Origin: Protopterus annectens | Taxonomy: Eukaryota; Chordata; Ceratodontiformes; Protopteridae | NCBI RefSeq assembly: GCF_019279795.1 | Contig: NC_056733.1 | Coordinates: 1,114,104,682 to 1,114,168,681, forward strand | Length of the DNA stretch: 64,000 nucleotides | Direction: 5' to 3' | Shown: in pieces, positions 28,274-38,500 of the stretch | Layout of the letters: the number at the start of each line of letters is the position of its first letter | Position numbering within the stretch: position 1 is the first letter of the stretch | Position numbers and translations under genes: made by a program | The notes under the pieces: generated by a model | Database searches by the model: none | Told to the model about the DNA's origin: nothing | What the model saw: the letters and a program-made list of their open reading frames with translations, nothing else

Positions 28274-29719
28274 GAGATATGTTTCATTGCATAGCATTTT
28301 GAATAGCGGTTCTTTATGACATGTACAAATGCTAGTTGTGATTGTGCTTGTATACATGAGACAAGTATCACTGCGTAGCATTTTAAATAGCTGTTCTTTG
28401 ACATGTAGAAATGCTAGCTGTGCTTGTGTTTGTATACATGAGACATGTTTCATTGCATAGCATTTTGAATAATGGTTCTTTGGCATGTACAAATGTTAGT
28501 TGTGATTTACTTGTATACACGAGACATGTTTCATTGCGTACCATTTTCAATAGCAGTTCTTTATGATATGTGTAATTGCTAGTTGTGATTGTGCTTGTAT
28601 ACGAGACATATTTCAGTGAATATCATTTTGAATAGTGCTTTATTATGACATGTACAAATGCTCGTTGTAATTGTGCTTGTATACATGAGACATGTTTCAT
28701 TGCATAGCATTTTGAATAGCGTTTTTTATGACGTACAAATGCTAGTTGTGCATGTGCTTGCATACATTAGGCATGTTTCATTGCATAGCATTTTGAATAA
28801 TGGTCTTTTGACAGCTACAAATGCTAGTTGTGATTTGCTTGTATACATGAAACACATTTCATTGCATAGCATTTTGAATAGTAGTTCTTTAATACATGTA
28901 CAAATGCTAGGTGTGATTGTGCTTGTATACATGAGACATGTTTCATTGCATAGCATTTTGAATAGTGGTTCTTTATGGCATGTACAAATGCTAGTTGTGA
29001 TTGTGCTTGTATACATGAGACATGTTTCATTGCATAGCATTTTGAATAGCGGTTCTATATGACATGTAAAAATGCTTGTTGTGATTATGCTTGTATATAT
29101 GAGATATGTTTGATTGCATAGCATTTTGAATAGCTGTTCTTTATGACATGTACAAATGCTAGTTGTGATTTTGGTTGTATACATGAGACGTTTCATTGCA
29201 TAGCATTTTCAATAGTTGTTATTTATGACATGTACAAATGCTAGTTGAGATTGTGCTTGTATGCATGAGACATGTTTCATTGCATAGCATTTTTAATAGT
29301 GGTTCTTTATGACATGTACAAAAGCTAGTTGTGATTGCACTTGTATACATGACACATGTTTCATTGCATAGCATTTTGAATAGTGGTTCTTTTATGACAT
29401 GTACAAATGCTAGTTGTGATTGTGCTTGTATACATGAAACATGTTTCATTATATAGCATTTTGAATAGAGGTTCTTTTATGACATGTACAAATGCTAATT
29501 GTGATTGTGCTTGTATACACGAGACATCTTTCATTGCATAGCATTTTGAATAATGGTTCTTTGACATATACAAATGCTAGTTGTGATTTACTTGTATACA
29601 TGAGACATGTTTCATTGTGTACCATTTTGAATAGCGGTTCTGTATGATATGTATAATTGCTAGTTGTGATTGTGCTTGTATACATGAGACATGTTTCATT
29701 GCATAGCATTTTGAATAGC
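28274..29719 (+). repeat. 84-bp satellite, diverged segment
   Basis: Same monomer and orientation as the left array but clearly more diverged, with many 1-4 base indels (for example the TTCTTTGACATG, TTCTTTGGCATG and GATTTACTTG variants). A distinctive variant monomer at 28717-28790 (GACGTACAAATGC followed by GTGCATGTGCTTGCATACAT) recurs at about 38063 and, inverted, near 57840-57900. The segment ends inside a monomer at the 3' end of the LINE. Confidence 0.93.
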
Positions 29720-29755
29720 GTTTTTTTATTTATTTATTTGTTTGCATTTGTTTAA

Positions 29756-29804
29756 CCAGGATAGTCCATTGGGCTCGAAGAACCCGTTTTCAATGGAGTC
29801 CTGG
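29756..29804 (-). other. Conserved-looking 3' hairpin of the LINE
   Basis: On the minus strand CCAGGA pairs with TCCTGG, TCCATTG with CAATGGA, and GGG with CCC around a GTTCTTCGAG loop region, giving a long near-perfect stem just upstream of the terminal T-rich microsatellite. In L2/CR1-type elements the 3' end is what the reverse transcriptase recognises when it primes on target DNA; that role is inferred here from position and structure. Confidence 0.6.
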
Positions 29805-30125
29805 GGTGAAAAGCTCCACATACAGATTAAACAAAGATGAGGATATACATATACATTACATGGGGTTAAACATTGAGAAAAAGCTCCACATACAGATTAC
29901 ACAAAGGTGAGGATATACATGTACATTTGATGGGGTTAAATATTGTACAGTTTATGTAATTAACCATGCAGAGACAGCTAAAAACACAGGTATTTAGAGT
30001 AACAATATATCTATAATTTTTTTTTTTTTTGAGCAGAGTTAGAGTAGTATACAGGTATGCCATGAGTAATGCTACCTGGTGTTTAGACAGTCAGAAGAGA
30101 AAAAGTTAATAGAGTAAATAGTAGG

Positions 30126-33100
30126 TTATGAAGGGTGAGAGCAGGAGCATTCCCATGTGGAGGTTAGATAAGAGTGGAGTGATTTTTTAAAGGGTGGGAG
30201 GCTTGTAATGGTACGAATAGAGGGAGGAAGGGAGTTCCATAAGCATGCTAGTGAGAAGGACAGGAGGTTTTGTCCAGGAGGGTGGAGGGGTCTATGAATT
30301 TCTATGAGGTTTTGATTGTTTGATCTTAGATGTCTTTGTGTGTGGTGCATTTTAAAGGTAGAAGAGAGTGAGGGGCAGAGGGATGGCTGGAAAATCAGTT
30401 TGTGAGCATATGTGAGTTGGGTATATGAGAGGTAGTTGGGTAGTTCTAACCATTTCAGTTTGTGGAGTGGTTCACAGTGGTGTGTTGATGATTTGTTAGA
30501 AGTGGCAAATTTGGCAATTTTATTGTAACAAGAGGATAGTTTGGTTTTGAGGGAAGATTGTAGGTTAGTAAGAAGGGGTGCTCCATATAGAAGGGAAGGT
30601 AAGAGAAATGTAGCTGAGAGAGTTATCTTGGTAGCTGAGCTGAGGAAATGATTATGACCGTAGAGCATGCCAAGTTTTTGGTGGGTTTTATTAATGTTTT
30701 GTAGTAGATGGGAATGGAATTTAAGCTTGTCTTCAATTTGGACTCCTAATAGTTTGGTTTCTGATACAAGCTCAAGGGGGATGTTATTTTGGCTGTAGGT
30801 GGAGAATGATTTACGATCAATGTTAGTAGTTTTTGAAGGAGTAAATATCATGAGTTTGGTTTTAGCAGCATTAAGAGCTAGATGGTTGTCTTTCATCCAA
30901 TTTTCAGTGGTGGAGAAAGCATCCTGGGTAAGCTTTAGTAGAGCTGGTATAGATGAGGCAGCGCAGATGATTGTGGAATCATCTGCATATTGAATAATAT
31001 TAGCCTGAGGGATAGCATGTTAAAAGTCATTAATGAAAATATTAAAGAGAAGGGGGCCCAGAATGGAGCCTTGTGGGACACCTGTAGGGGTATTTAGAAA
31101 GGAGGAAGTAGCTTTTTTCCACTTGACTGCTTGTTGTCTATTGGAGAGATAGCTGTTAAACCAGTTGAGTGAAGTGAGAGAAAGGTTTAGATTAGATAGT
31201 TTAGTAAGAAGTAGGTTATGGGAGATAGTATCAAAGGCCTTAGAAAGATCAAGAAGAGTGGTAGATACAATGAGTCCAGAATCTCTAGCTTTATTCACAG
31301 TTTCAAGGAAGGATAGGAAGGCTGTCATAGCACTATGATGGGGTCTGAATCCGTGTTGGGTAGGGGTTAGTAGATTGTTGTCCAAGAGGTGGGGAAGGAG
31401 TTGAAGGTGGATATATTTCTCCAGGAATTTAGAAATGGGAGAGTGGGTGGCTATGGGATGGAAATTGGAGATGTTAGTATTATTTCCACCTTTGTGTAGA
31501 GGGATAATGTAAGCTTTTTTCCAGGTTTTGGGGACAAGATCTTCTTGGATAGAGTGATTGATGAGGATACTGATAGGGAATGCAATGGCATCAGCAGCTA
31601 TACTGAGATAGTATGAGGGAATGTTGTCAAGGGCATTGGTGCATGGTTTTAATTTCTGTAGGAGTTTTCTTATGGTAGAAGTTGGAGTAGGTTTAATTGA
31701 AAAAGGGTGAGGTTGAGGTGGGGGTGAATGAGAGATAGGAGTAGGAGGGGGAGGTTGGTTGTGAGTAGAGGGGGTAGGAGGTGAATTGTTGTGTGTAAAA
31801 GAAGAAGTAAGTTTGGAAATAGAGTCTATGAAGAAATAATTGAATTGGGTAGCAAGATCTATGTCTTGTGAGTCTGGGCTGGGGTTTGGGTTTTCAATAG
31901 TACCAGGTTTTAAGAGTGAATTTATACCTGCCCAGAATTTTTGTGGGTTGGCTTTATGATTGTTTTGAAGTTGGATAAAGTAGTTTTGCTGGTCTATTGA
32001 GATAAGTTTTTTTTACTAAGTTACGGATAGTTTTGTATTGATTGAGGTTTGATGTAGATTTGTTTTTCTTGTATTGTGCCCATGTTTTATCTCTGAGTCG
32101 CATAGAGGTAAGTGTATTTTTTGTTAACCAGGGGGTGGCTTTCCTTTTTATTCTTTTGGTTATTAAGGGAGCATGATTATTTAGGATGTTTAGGAAGATA
32201 GTATTAAAGTGGGTTACTGCATTTTCGAGTGGTAGGGTTTTTAAGGGAGTCCAGTTAATAGATTTAAGGTTGCTGGAAAAAGCTTCAGGGTTGAAGTTTT
32301 TATGGAATCTGGTAGTTATATAATTGTAAGTAACTTGTAAGGGAGTTGGAAAAAGTCTAGTGAAGATGGGAAGATGATCACTGAGGGGGTCAGGAAGGGT
32401 TTCACTGTCAGGGCAGTTATGGGGATGGGAGACTAGAATCCATTCTAAGATGTTGCCACTTGAGAAGTCTTTGGATGGCCTAGTTATTGAGTTGATTAGT
32501 TGAGAGTATTTGAAAAGGTTGATGTTGAGGGGGTGTATAGGTGACTGTATGGAGGACCAATTAATATTGGTATCTCCCATGATTATACTTTCATTATGGA
32601 TGTTACTTGATAGCCAGGAGAGGATGTTTTCAAGTATTGGGATATTATCTCCAGGGGGGAATGTAGAGAGAGACTATACAAATAAATTTGTGTGTATTCA
32701 GCTGGAGATGAGCTAGTATTAGTTCTGCATTAGAAAACTGGGGAATGATTTTGTTGTAAGGTGTCAGGCATAGGGAGGATGCGTAGAGTAGAGATTGTGG
32801 GATCTGTCTGATCTAATGATTGAGTAGTTTGGTGGTAATATCTCGGCATCCTTAATGTGGGGTTTTAGCCAGGTTTCAGAAATGGCTATGATGTCAGGTT
32901 TGTTATGGAGTACCCATGCGTGAAGGTTAGGGATTTTGTTTGCTAAGCTTTGTGCATTAAGAGATGTGAATAGGATGGATTTAGAATTTGAGGAGGAGTG
33001 GTTTGGACCTGGGTTAGGGTGTATATCACCAGATAAAAGTATTGCAGTTAGAAGTTGAGTTAGGAAGAAGAGGTATTTGGGTTGTTTTGATTGGGTGGAG

Positions 33101-33432
33101 TGGGTAGAAGGAATAGAGGGAGATATGGAGAATAGGGAGAGTGTAATGGTTTTATGAAGAAGGATAAGTTTATAGTGAAAACATAGGTTGTTGCTGAGGG
33201 GGTAAAGGTTAGGAGAGATTTGGCTATTGTAGTGAGATTTTGATGTGTGGAGATAAAAGGTGGTATGTAAGTGGGTAGAGTGGTTGATGAGAGAAGGTTG
33301 TGTAAGAAAGTAAAAATAAGTGAGGCTTAAAAGGAGTAACAGTTGAATTGGGAGGGATGAATATTTTAGAGACATGTTGTGGTGTTGGTGAGGTGTGAAA
33401 TTGTTTTGAGAAGGATGAGGGGAAGTTGTCAT
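30126..33432 (-). pseudogene. LINE ORF2: APE endonuclease and reverse transcriptase, broken
   Basis: Read from 33432 downward. The N-terminus (from an ATG at 33432) has a hydrophobic run (residues ~27-43) and GDIHPNPGP (135-143), followed by endonuclease motifs LNAQSL (158-163) and SETWL (185-189), then GDTN (near 32577) and SDHLPI (near 32380). The linker continues to NPQKFW. RT motifs follow: GFRPHHSAMTA, LDLSKAFDT (near 31240), GVPQGSILGPLLF (near 31080) and the catalytic YADD at 30978-30989. The C-terminus ends at 30126 after LACLWNSLP. Lesions seen: a deletion/frameshift around 32764-32800 that removes the glycine-rich endonuclease segment, an extra base in the C6 run (32654-32659), an extra base in the A8 run (32007-32014), and an in-frame TAA at 31020-31022 just before YADD. 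The two homopolymer lesions could be assembly errors; the stop and the deletion are less likely to be. Typical vertebrate L2 ORF2 is about 1000 codons, as here. Confidence 0.85.
33004..33030 (-). other. 2A-like motif GDIHPNPGP in LINE ORF2 N-terminus
   Basis: Codons for GDIHPNPGP lie upstream of the endonuclease and after a leucine/isoleucine-rich stretch (LLTAILLS). The NPGP core and the D-I at its head match the D(V/I)ExNPGP 2A consensus, but the conserved glutamate is replaced by histidine. 2A-like sequences are known at this position in some non-LTR elements, where the ribosome skips the final Gly-Pro bond. Activity of this variant is unproven. Confidence 0.6.
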
Positions 33433-33659
33433 GTGAGTATGGAGAGTGGTGGGAGGGGATGGGAAGAGGAAGGGGAGGGGTTTGATAGTTTGGGAGGAAG
33501 TAGGCGTGGTTTAGTGGCTATATAGGTAGAGGTAGTGGGGGTGGGTGAGAATTGGGGGTAGGGTAGGGGAGCGGAGTGAGCCCGCAGGGCGAACAGAGCG
33601 GGTAGAGACAAGAGAGCAAAATGTGGAGGGAGACAATCAGTAAAGAGAGAGCAAATCAA
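33429..33659 (-). CDS. Leader ORF of the LINE, 76 codons, possible ORF1 remnant
   Basis: An open frame starting at an ATG at 33659 and ending in TGA at 33429-33431. That stop overlaps the candidate ORF2 ATG (33430-33432) as ATGA. The product is rich in Pro, Ser and Leu (segments ALLSLPALFALRAH and SPSSSHPLPP) and has no domain I recognise. Overlapping stop-start pairs allow termination-reinitiation in some LINEs (SART1 is the known case), so this arrangement is suggestive. It may equally be a chance ORF in a GC-richer 5'UTR, and ORF2 could start at the later ATG encoding residue 20. Confidence 0.3.
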   Translation of the reverse strand: MICSLFTDCLPPHFALLSLPALFALRAHSAPLPYPQFSPTPTTSTYIATKPRLLPPKLSNPSPSSSHPLPPLSILT

Positions 33660-33950
33660 CAGGTAAGTCTGATGGTGGGAGAAAGGTGGACAATATTCAG
33701 AGGTGTGAAGGAAGGGAGGCAGGATGTAAGGGTAGAGGGCGCTGATGGCAGGATTCCTTGGGGAAAGAAGAAAAGGTGATAGATAAGTGTATCAGGGGAC
33801 TAAGAACAGCGTGACTAGGGGTCAGGTTACAGAAAGCTTACAGAAAAGATGTAGGAAATACAGAGCAGAAGCTAGTATTTTAGAACGGTTACAAAATGGG
33901 GTAGGAAATTGCAGATCAGAAAGCTTTTTTTATAGAAAGTTAGTTCATGA

Positions 33951-33968
33951 GGCGCCACCTGGTGGCCA
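33951..33968 (-). promoter_or_regulatory. CTCF-like binding site in the LINE 5' region
   Basis: On the minus strand the sequence is TGGCCACCAGGTGGCGCC. It agrees with the vertebrate CTCF core (CCACCAG, then GGTGGCGC or GGGGGCGC) at nearly every position. It lies ~0.5 kb upstream of the ORF2 start. It is also nearly a palindrome, which could produce such a match by chance. Binding is not shown. Confidence 0.4.
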
Positions 33969-34718
33969 TTTATAGTATAGCAACGGTCTTGTCTGGGTGG
34001 GTATGGGGGACTAAAGTGCGAAAGAGAAGAATCAGATATTGCAAGGGGGTTAGAATATTAGAGGAAAAAGTTGAAAGCTGTGAAGGGGGGGGGTAGGCTG
34101 CTGGCTAGCCTGCCTGAATAGTATGCTAAGACTAGTAAAATTACAATTTTGTTTAGAAGCAGTTGCTTAATATGTAACCCTTCAGAGTCAGTGTCACTAC
34201 ATACTGTTCAATGCCTTTTCAGAGGTCAAAGTTTTCAGGGAGATGTTAGGTGGTTTCTCTTAGTTGCCCTAATGTTCAGAGACTTCCTGAAGGGATAAAG
34301 CAGGTAGCTGTTGCAGGGACAAACTGGAACACAGTGCTGGTAATATATATAGAGAGAAAGAAAAGATAGAAGGCTTAGAGATGCAATATTGAGTGTAGGG
34401 AAAAGAGTTGTGTAGACACAGTTTAAATTGAATGAACACCTTAAACAACAGTACTTTATGGTTCTAATAGATTAATATAAATCAGTCTACAACAGGAGGA
34501 AAATGTATATTACAAGCATAATTAACAATTCACAATCAGTAATTCTCTCAGAAAAAACAGTTACATATGTTAACATAAGAATTATTTGCAATTTCAAGAG
34601 ATGGGCAGATAGAACATAGATACCTTGATTGTTATGCCATAGTAGGGAAGTATTTTATGGTGTTTACTGGCTACTATAATGTCTTATAATGCTGAAACTA
34701 CTGAGAGTATAAGAAATG

Positions 34719-34890
34719 GCTCAGCTTAAACAGGAAGCTATATTGTGGCTATAAAACAAACGCTCAGGTTGCAGTAGCGTTCAAAGTGAAAAGCACAGCA
34801 AAAACAATTGAGAAGCTAATAAGGAGCTGTGGTAGGTAAAGTACGCTTCAAACGCCAAGGGCTCAGCTTAATCAGGAAGCTATATTGTGA
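34719..34890 (-). repeat. Duplicated 30-bp block in LINE 5' region, spacing 142 bp
   Basis: GCTCAGCTTAA plus CAGGAAGCTATATTGTG occurs at 34719 and again at 34861, with one or two differences. The sequence between them is not obviously repeated. It probably marks a decayed 5' tandem unit of the LINE. The surrounding 33980-35080 holds no reading frame or known domain that I can support. Confidence 0.6.
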
Positions 34891-35080
34891 GGTAGAGGGG
34901 CTGTAAAATCTGTAAGATTCGTAGGACAAGAATACCAAACAAGTGACATCAAAAGCATAGGCAGAAATGCATTAATATGTTTTGCAAGGCATAATGCTTG
35001 TCATAAGACAAATAAAATGAAAAATTAACACAGAATTGGAGGAAATTGCTAGAAGGAAAATAGCTATTATATATTATAGA

Positions 35081-35475
35081 ATTACGCTAGCTAGACTTTG
35101 AAGTAAGGAATAGTAATACACAGGGGAGAGCTGTTCCAGACAGCTGTGCACTACAGTGTAGCGCTCAGTAAAGAAAAACCTGATTACTGGCTAAGGGATT
35201 ACAGTCGCAATATTCTTTGAGGGCTATTAGCCTAAATAAACAAAGTTAGGTAATGCTATTAGCTGTTATATAATTAACGATTACGCTAGTTAGACTTTGT
35301 TGCAAGGTATAATAAATACAGGTGAGAGCTGTTCTATACAACTGAGTGACACAATGTAGTGTTCCGTGAAACAAGATGAAGACAAGCTAAGGGAATAAAA
35401 TCACAATATACATGCAGTGATATTAGTCTAAATAAACAAAGTTAATATATGGTGTAGGTAGTACTTAAGCATTGG
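35081..35475 (-). repeat. ~197-bp tandem repeat at the LINE 5' end (two diverged units)
   Basis: ATTACGCTAG plus TAGACTTTG occurs at 35081 and 35280 (offset 199), GAGAGCTGTTC follows in both, and TAAATAAACAAAGTTA occurs at 35233 and 35429 (offset 196). The two units are aligned throughout but diverged. Tandem 5' units often carry promoter activity in LINEs (mouse L1 monomers are the known example). Their place at the very 5' end of this insertion fits such a role, which is inference. Confidence 0.7.
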
Positions 35476-35502
35476 AATAGGAGCTCGTAAAAAAGCAAAT
35501 CA

Positions 35503-38500
35503 TTTTATGACATACAAATGCTAGTTGTGCATGTGCTTGCATACATTAGGCATGATTCATTGCATAGCATTTTGATAATGGTCCTTTGACATCTACAAAT
35601 GCTAGTTGTGATTTGCTTGTATACATGAAACACGTTTCATTGCGTAGCATTTTGAATAGTAGTTCTTTATGACATGCACAAATGCTAGGTGTGATTGTGC
35701 TTGTATACATGAGACATGGTTCATTGCATAGCATTTTGAATAGTGGTTCTTTATGACATGTACAAATGATAGTTGTGATTGTGCTTGTATGCATGAGACA
35801 TGTTTCATTGCATAGCATTTTGAATAGTGGTTCTTTATGGCATGTACAAATGCTAGTTGTGATTGTGCTTGTATACATGAGACATGTTTCATTGCATAGC
35901 ATTTTGAATAGCAGTTCTTTATGACATGTACAAATGCTAGTTGTGATTGTGCTTGTATACATGAGACATGTTTCATTGCATAGCATTTTGAATTGTGGTT
36001 CTTTATGACATGTACAAATGGTAGTTGTGATTGTTGTTTTATATATGGGACGTTTCATTGCATTGTATTTTGATTAGAAGTTTAAATGTACAAATGCTAG
36101 TTGTGATTTTGGTTGTATACATGAGACATGATTCATTGCGTAGGATTTTGCATAGTGGTTCTTTATGACATGTACAAATGCTTGTGATTGTGCTTGTATA
36201 CATGAGACATGTTTCATTGCGTAGGATTTTGCATAGTGGTTCTTTATGACATGTACAAATGTTAGTTGACATTTTGCTTGTATGCCTGAGACATGTTTCA
36301 TTGCATAGCATTTTGAATAGTGGATCTTCATGACATGTACAAATGCTAGTTGTGATTGTGCTTGTATACATGAGACATGCTTCATTGTATAGCATTTTGA
36401 ATAGCTGGTCTTTATGACATGTACAAATGCTAGTTGTGATTGTGCTTGTATACATGACGCATGTTTCATTGCATTGCATTTTGAATAGTGGTTATTTATG
36501 ACATGTACAAATGCTAGATGTGATTGTGCTAGTATACCTGAGACGTTTCATTGCATAGCATTTTGTATAGCATTTCTTTATGAAATGTACAAATGCTAGT
36601 TGTGATTGTGCTCGTATACATGAGACATGTTTCATTGCATAGCATTTTGAATAGCACTTCTTTATGACGTTCAAATGCTTGTTGTGATTGTGCTTGTATA
36701 CGAGACAGGTTTCATTGCATAGTATTTTGAATAGCATTTCTTTATGACATTTACAAATGCTAGTTGTGATTGTGCTTGTATACATGAGACATGTTTCATT
36801 GCATAGCATTTTGAATAGCGGTTCTTTATGACATGTACACATGCTAATTGTGATTGTGCTTGTATACATGAGACATGTTTCATTGCATAGCATTTTGAAT
36901 AGCAGTTCTTTATGACATACAAATGCTAGTTGTGATTGTGCTTGTATACATGAGACATGTTTCATTGCATAGTATTTTGAATAGCGGTTCTTTTTAAATG
37001 TAAAGTTGCTAGTTGTGGATGTGCTTGAATACATGAGCCATTTTCCTTTGCATAGCATTTTGAATAGTAATTCTTTATGACATGTGCAAATTTTGGTTCT
37101 GATTGTGCGTGTATACATGAAACATTTTTCATTGCATAGCATTTTGAATAGTGCTTCATTATGACATGTACAAATGCTAGTTGTGATTGTCCTTGTACGC
37201 ATGAGACATGTTTCATTGCATAGCATTTTGAATAGTGGTTCTTTGTGACATGTACAAATGCTAGATGTGATTGTGCAAGTATACATGAGACATGTTTCAT
37301 TGCATTGCATTTTGAATAGTGCTTCATTATGACATGTACAAATGCTAGTTGTTTGTGCTTGAATACATGAGACATGTTTCACTTCATAGCATTTTGAATA
37401 GCAGTTCTTTATGACATATACAAATATTAGTTGTTATTGTGCTTGTATACATGAGGCATGTTTCATTGCACAGCATTTTGAATAGCGTTTTTTATGACAT
37501 GTTCAAATGCTAGTTGTGATTGTGCTTGTATACATGAGACAAGTATCGTTGCGTAGCATTTTAAATAACGGTTCTTTATGACATGTAGAAATGCTATTTG
37601 TGATTGTGCTTGTACACATGAGACATGTTTTATTGCATATCATTTTGAATAGCTGTTCTTTGACATATAGAAATGCTAGTTGTGATTGTGCTTGTATAAA
37701 TGCGACATGTTTCTTTGCATAGCATTTTGACTAGCAGTTCTTTATGACATGTACAAATGCTAGTTGTGCTTTTGTTTGTATACATGAGACATGTTTCATT
37801 GCATAGCATTTTGAATAATGGTTCTTTGACATGTACAAATGCTAGTTGTGATTTACTTGTATACATGAGACATGTTTCATTGCATACCGTTTTGAATAGT
37901 GGTTCTTTATGATATGTATAATTGCTAGTTGTGATTGTGCTTGTATACATGAGACATATTTCAGTGAATAGCATTTTGAATAGTGCTTTATTATGACATG
38001 TACAAATGCTAGTTGTAATTGTGCTTGTATACATGAGCATGTTTCATTGCATAGCATTTTGAATAGCGTTTTTTTATGACGTACAAATGCTAGTTGTGCA
38101 TGTGCTTGCATACATTAGGCATGTTTCATTGCATAGCATTTTGAATAATGGTTCTTTGACATCTACAAATGCTAGTTGTGATTTGCTTGTATACATGAAA
38201 CATGTTTCATTGCATAGCATTTTGAATAGTAATTCTTTATGACATGTACAAATGCTAGGTGTGATTGTGCTTGTATACATGAGACATGGTTCATTGCATA
38301 GCATTTCTAATATTGGTTCTTTGATGTACAAATGCTAGTTGTGGTTGTGCTTGTGTATATGAGAGATATTTTATTACATAACATTTTGAATACCGGTTCT
38401 CTGACATGTACAAATGCTAGTTGTGATTGTGCTTGTATACATGAGACATGTTTCATTGCATAGCATTTTGAATAGTGGTTCTATATGACATGTACAAATG

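Larger units (their letters stand above)
29720..35502 (-). mobile_element. L2-like non-LTR retrotransposon (LINE), nearly complete, inactive
   Basis: A ~5.8-kb insertion that splits one satellite monomer: satellite stops at GAATAGCG (29719) and resumes at TTTTATGAC (35503). Paralogous unbroken monomers at about 28717 and 38063 show the empty site with a T-run, so TTTTAT is a possible short target duplication. On the minus strand the order is: 5' region with tandem repeats (about 35480 to 33660), a short leader ORF, a long ORF with endonuclease and reverse transcriptase domains, then a 3'UTR with a strong hairpin and a (TTTA)n-like tail. A (T)n/(TTTA)n tail with a 3' hairpin fits the L2/CR1 branch. 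The coding region has at least four lesions. Family assignment is by motif and structure, so L2-like is an inference. The outer ~1.5 kb (34000-35500) could include another, unrecognised element. Confidence 0.82.

Noticed and set aside
33787..33975. 62-codon plus-strand ORF in the LINE 5' region
   Set aside because: Short, no domain, antisense to the element.
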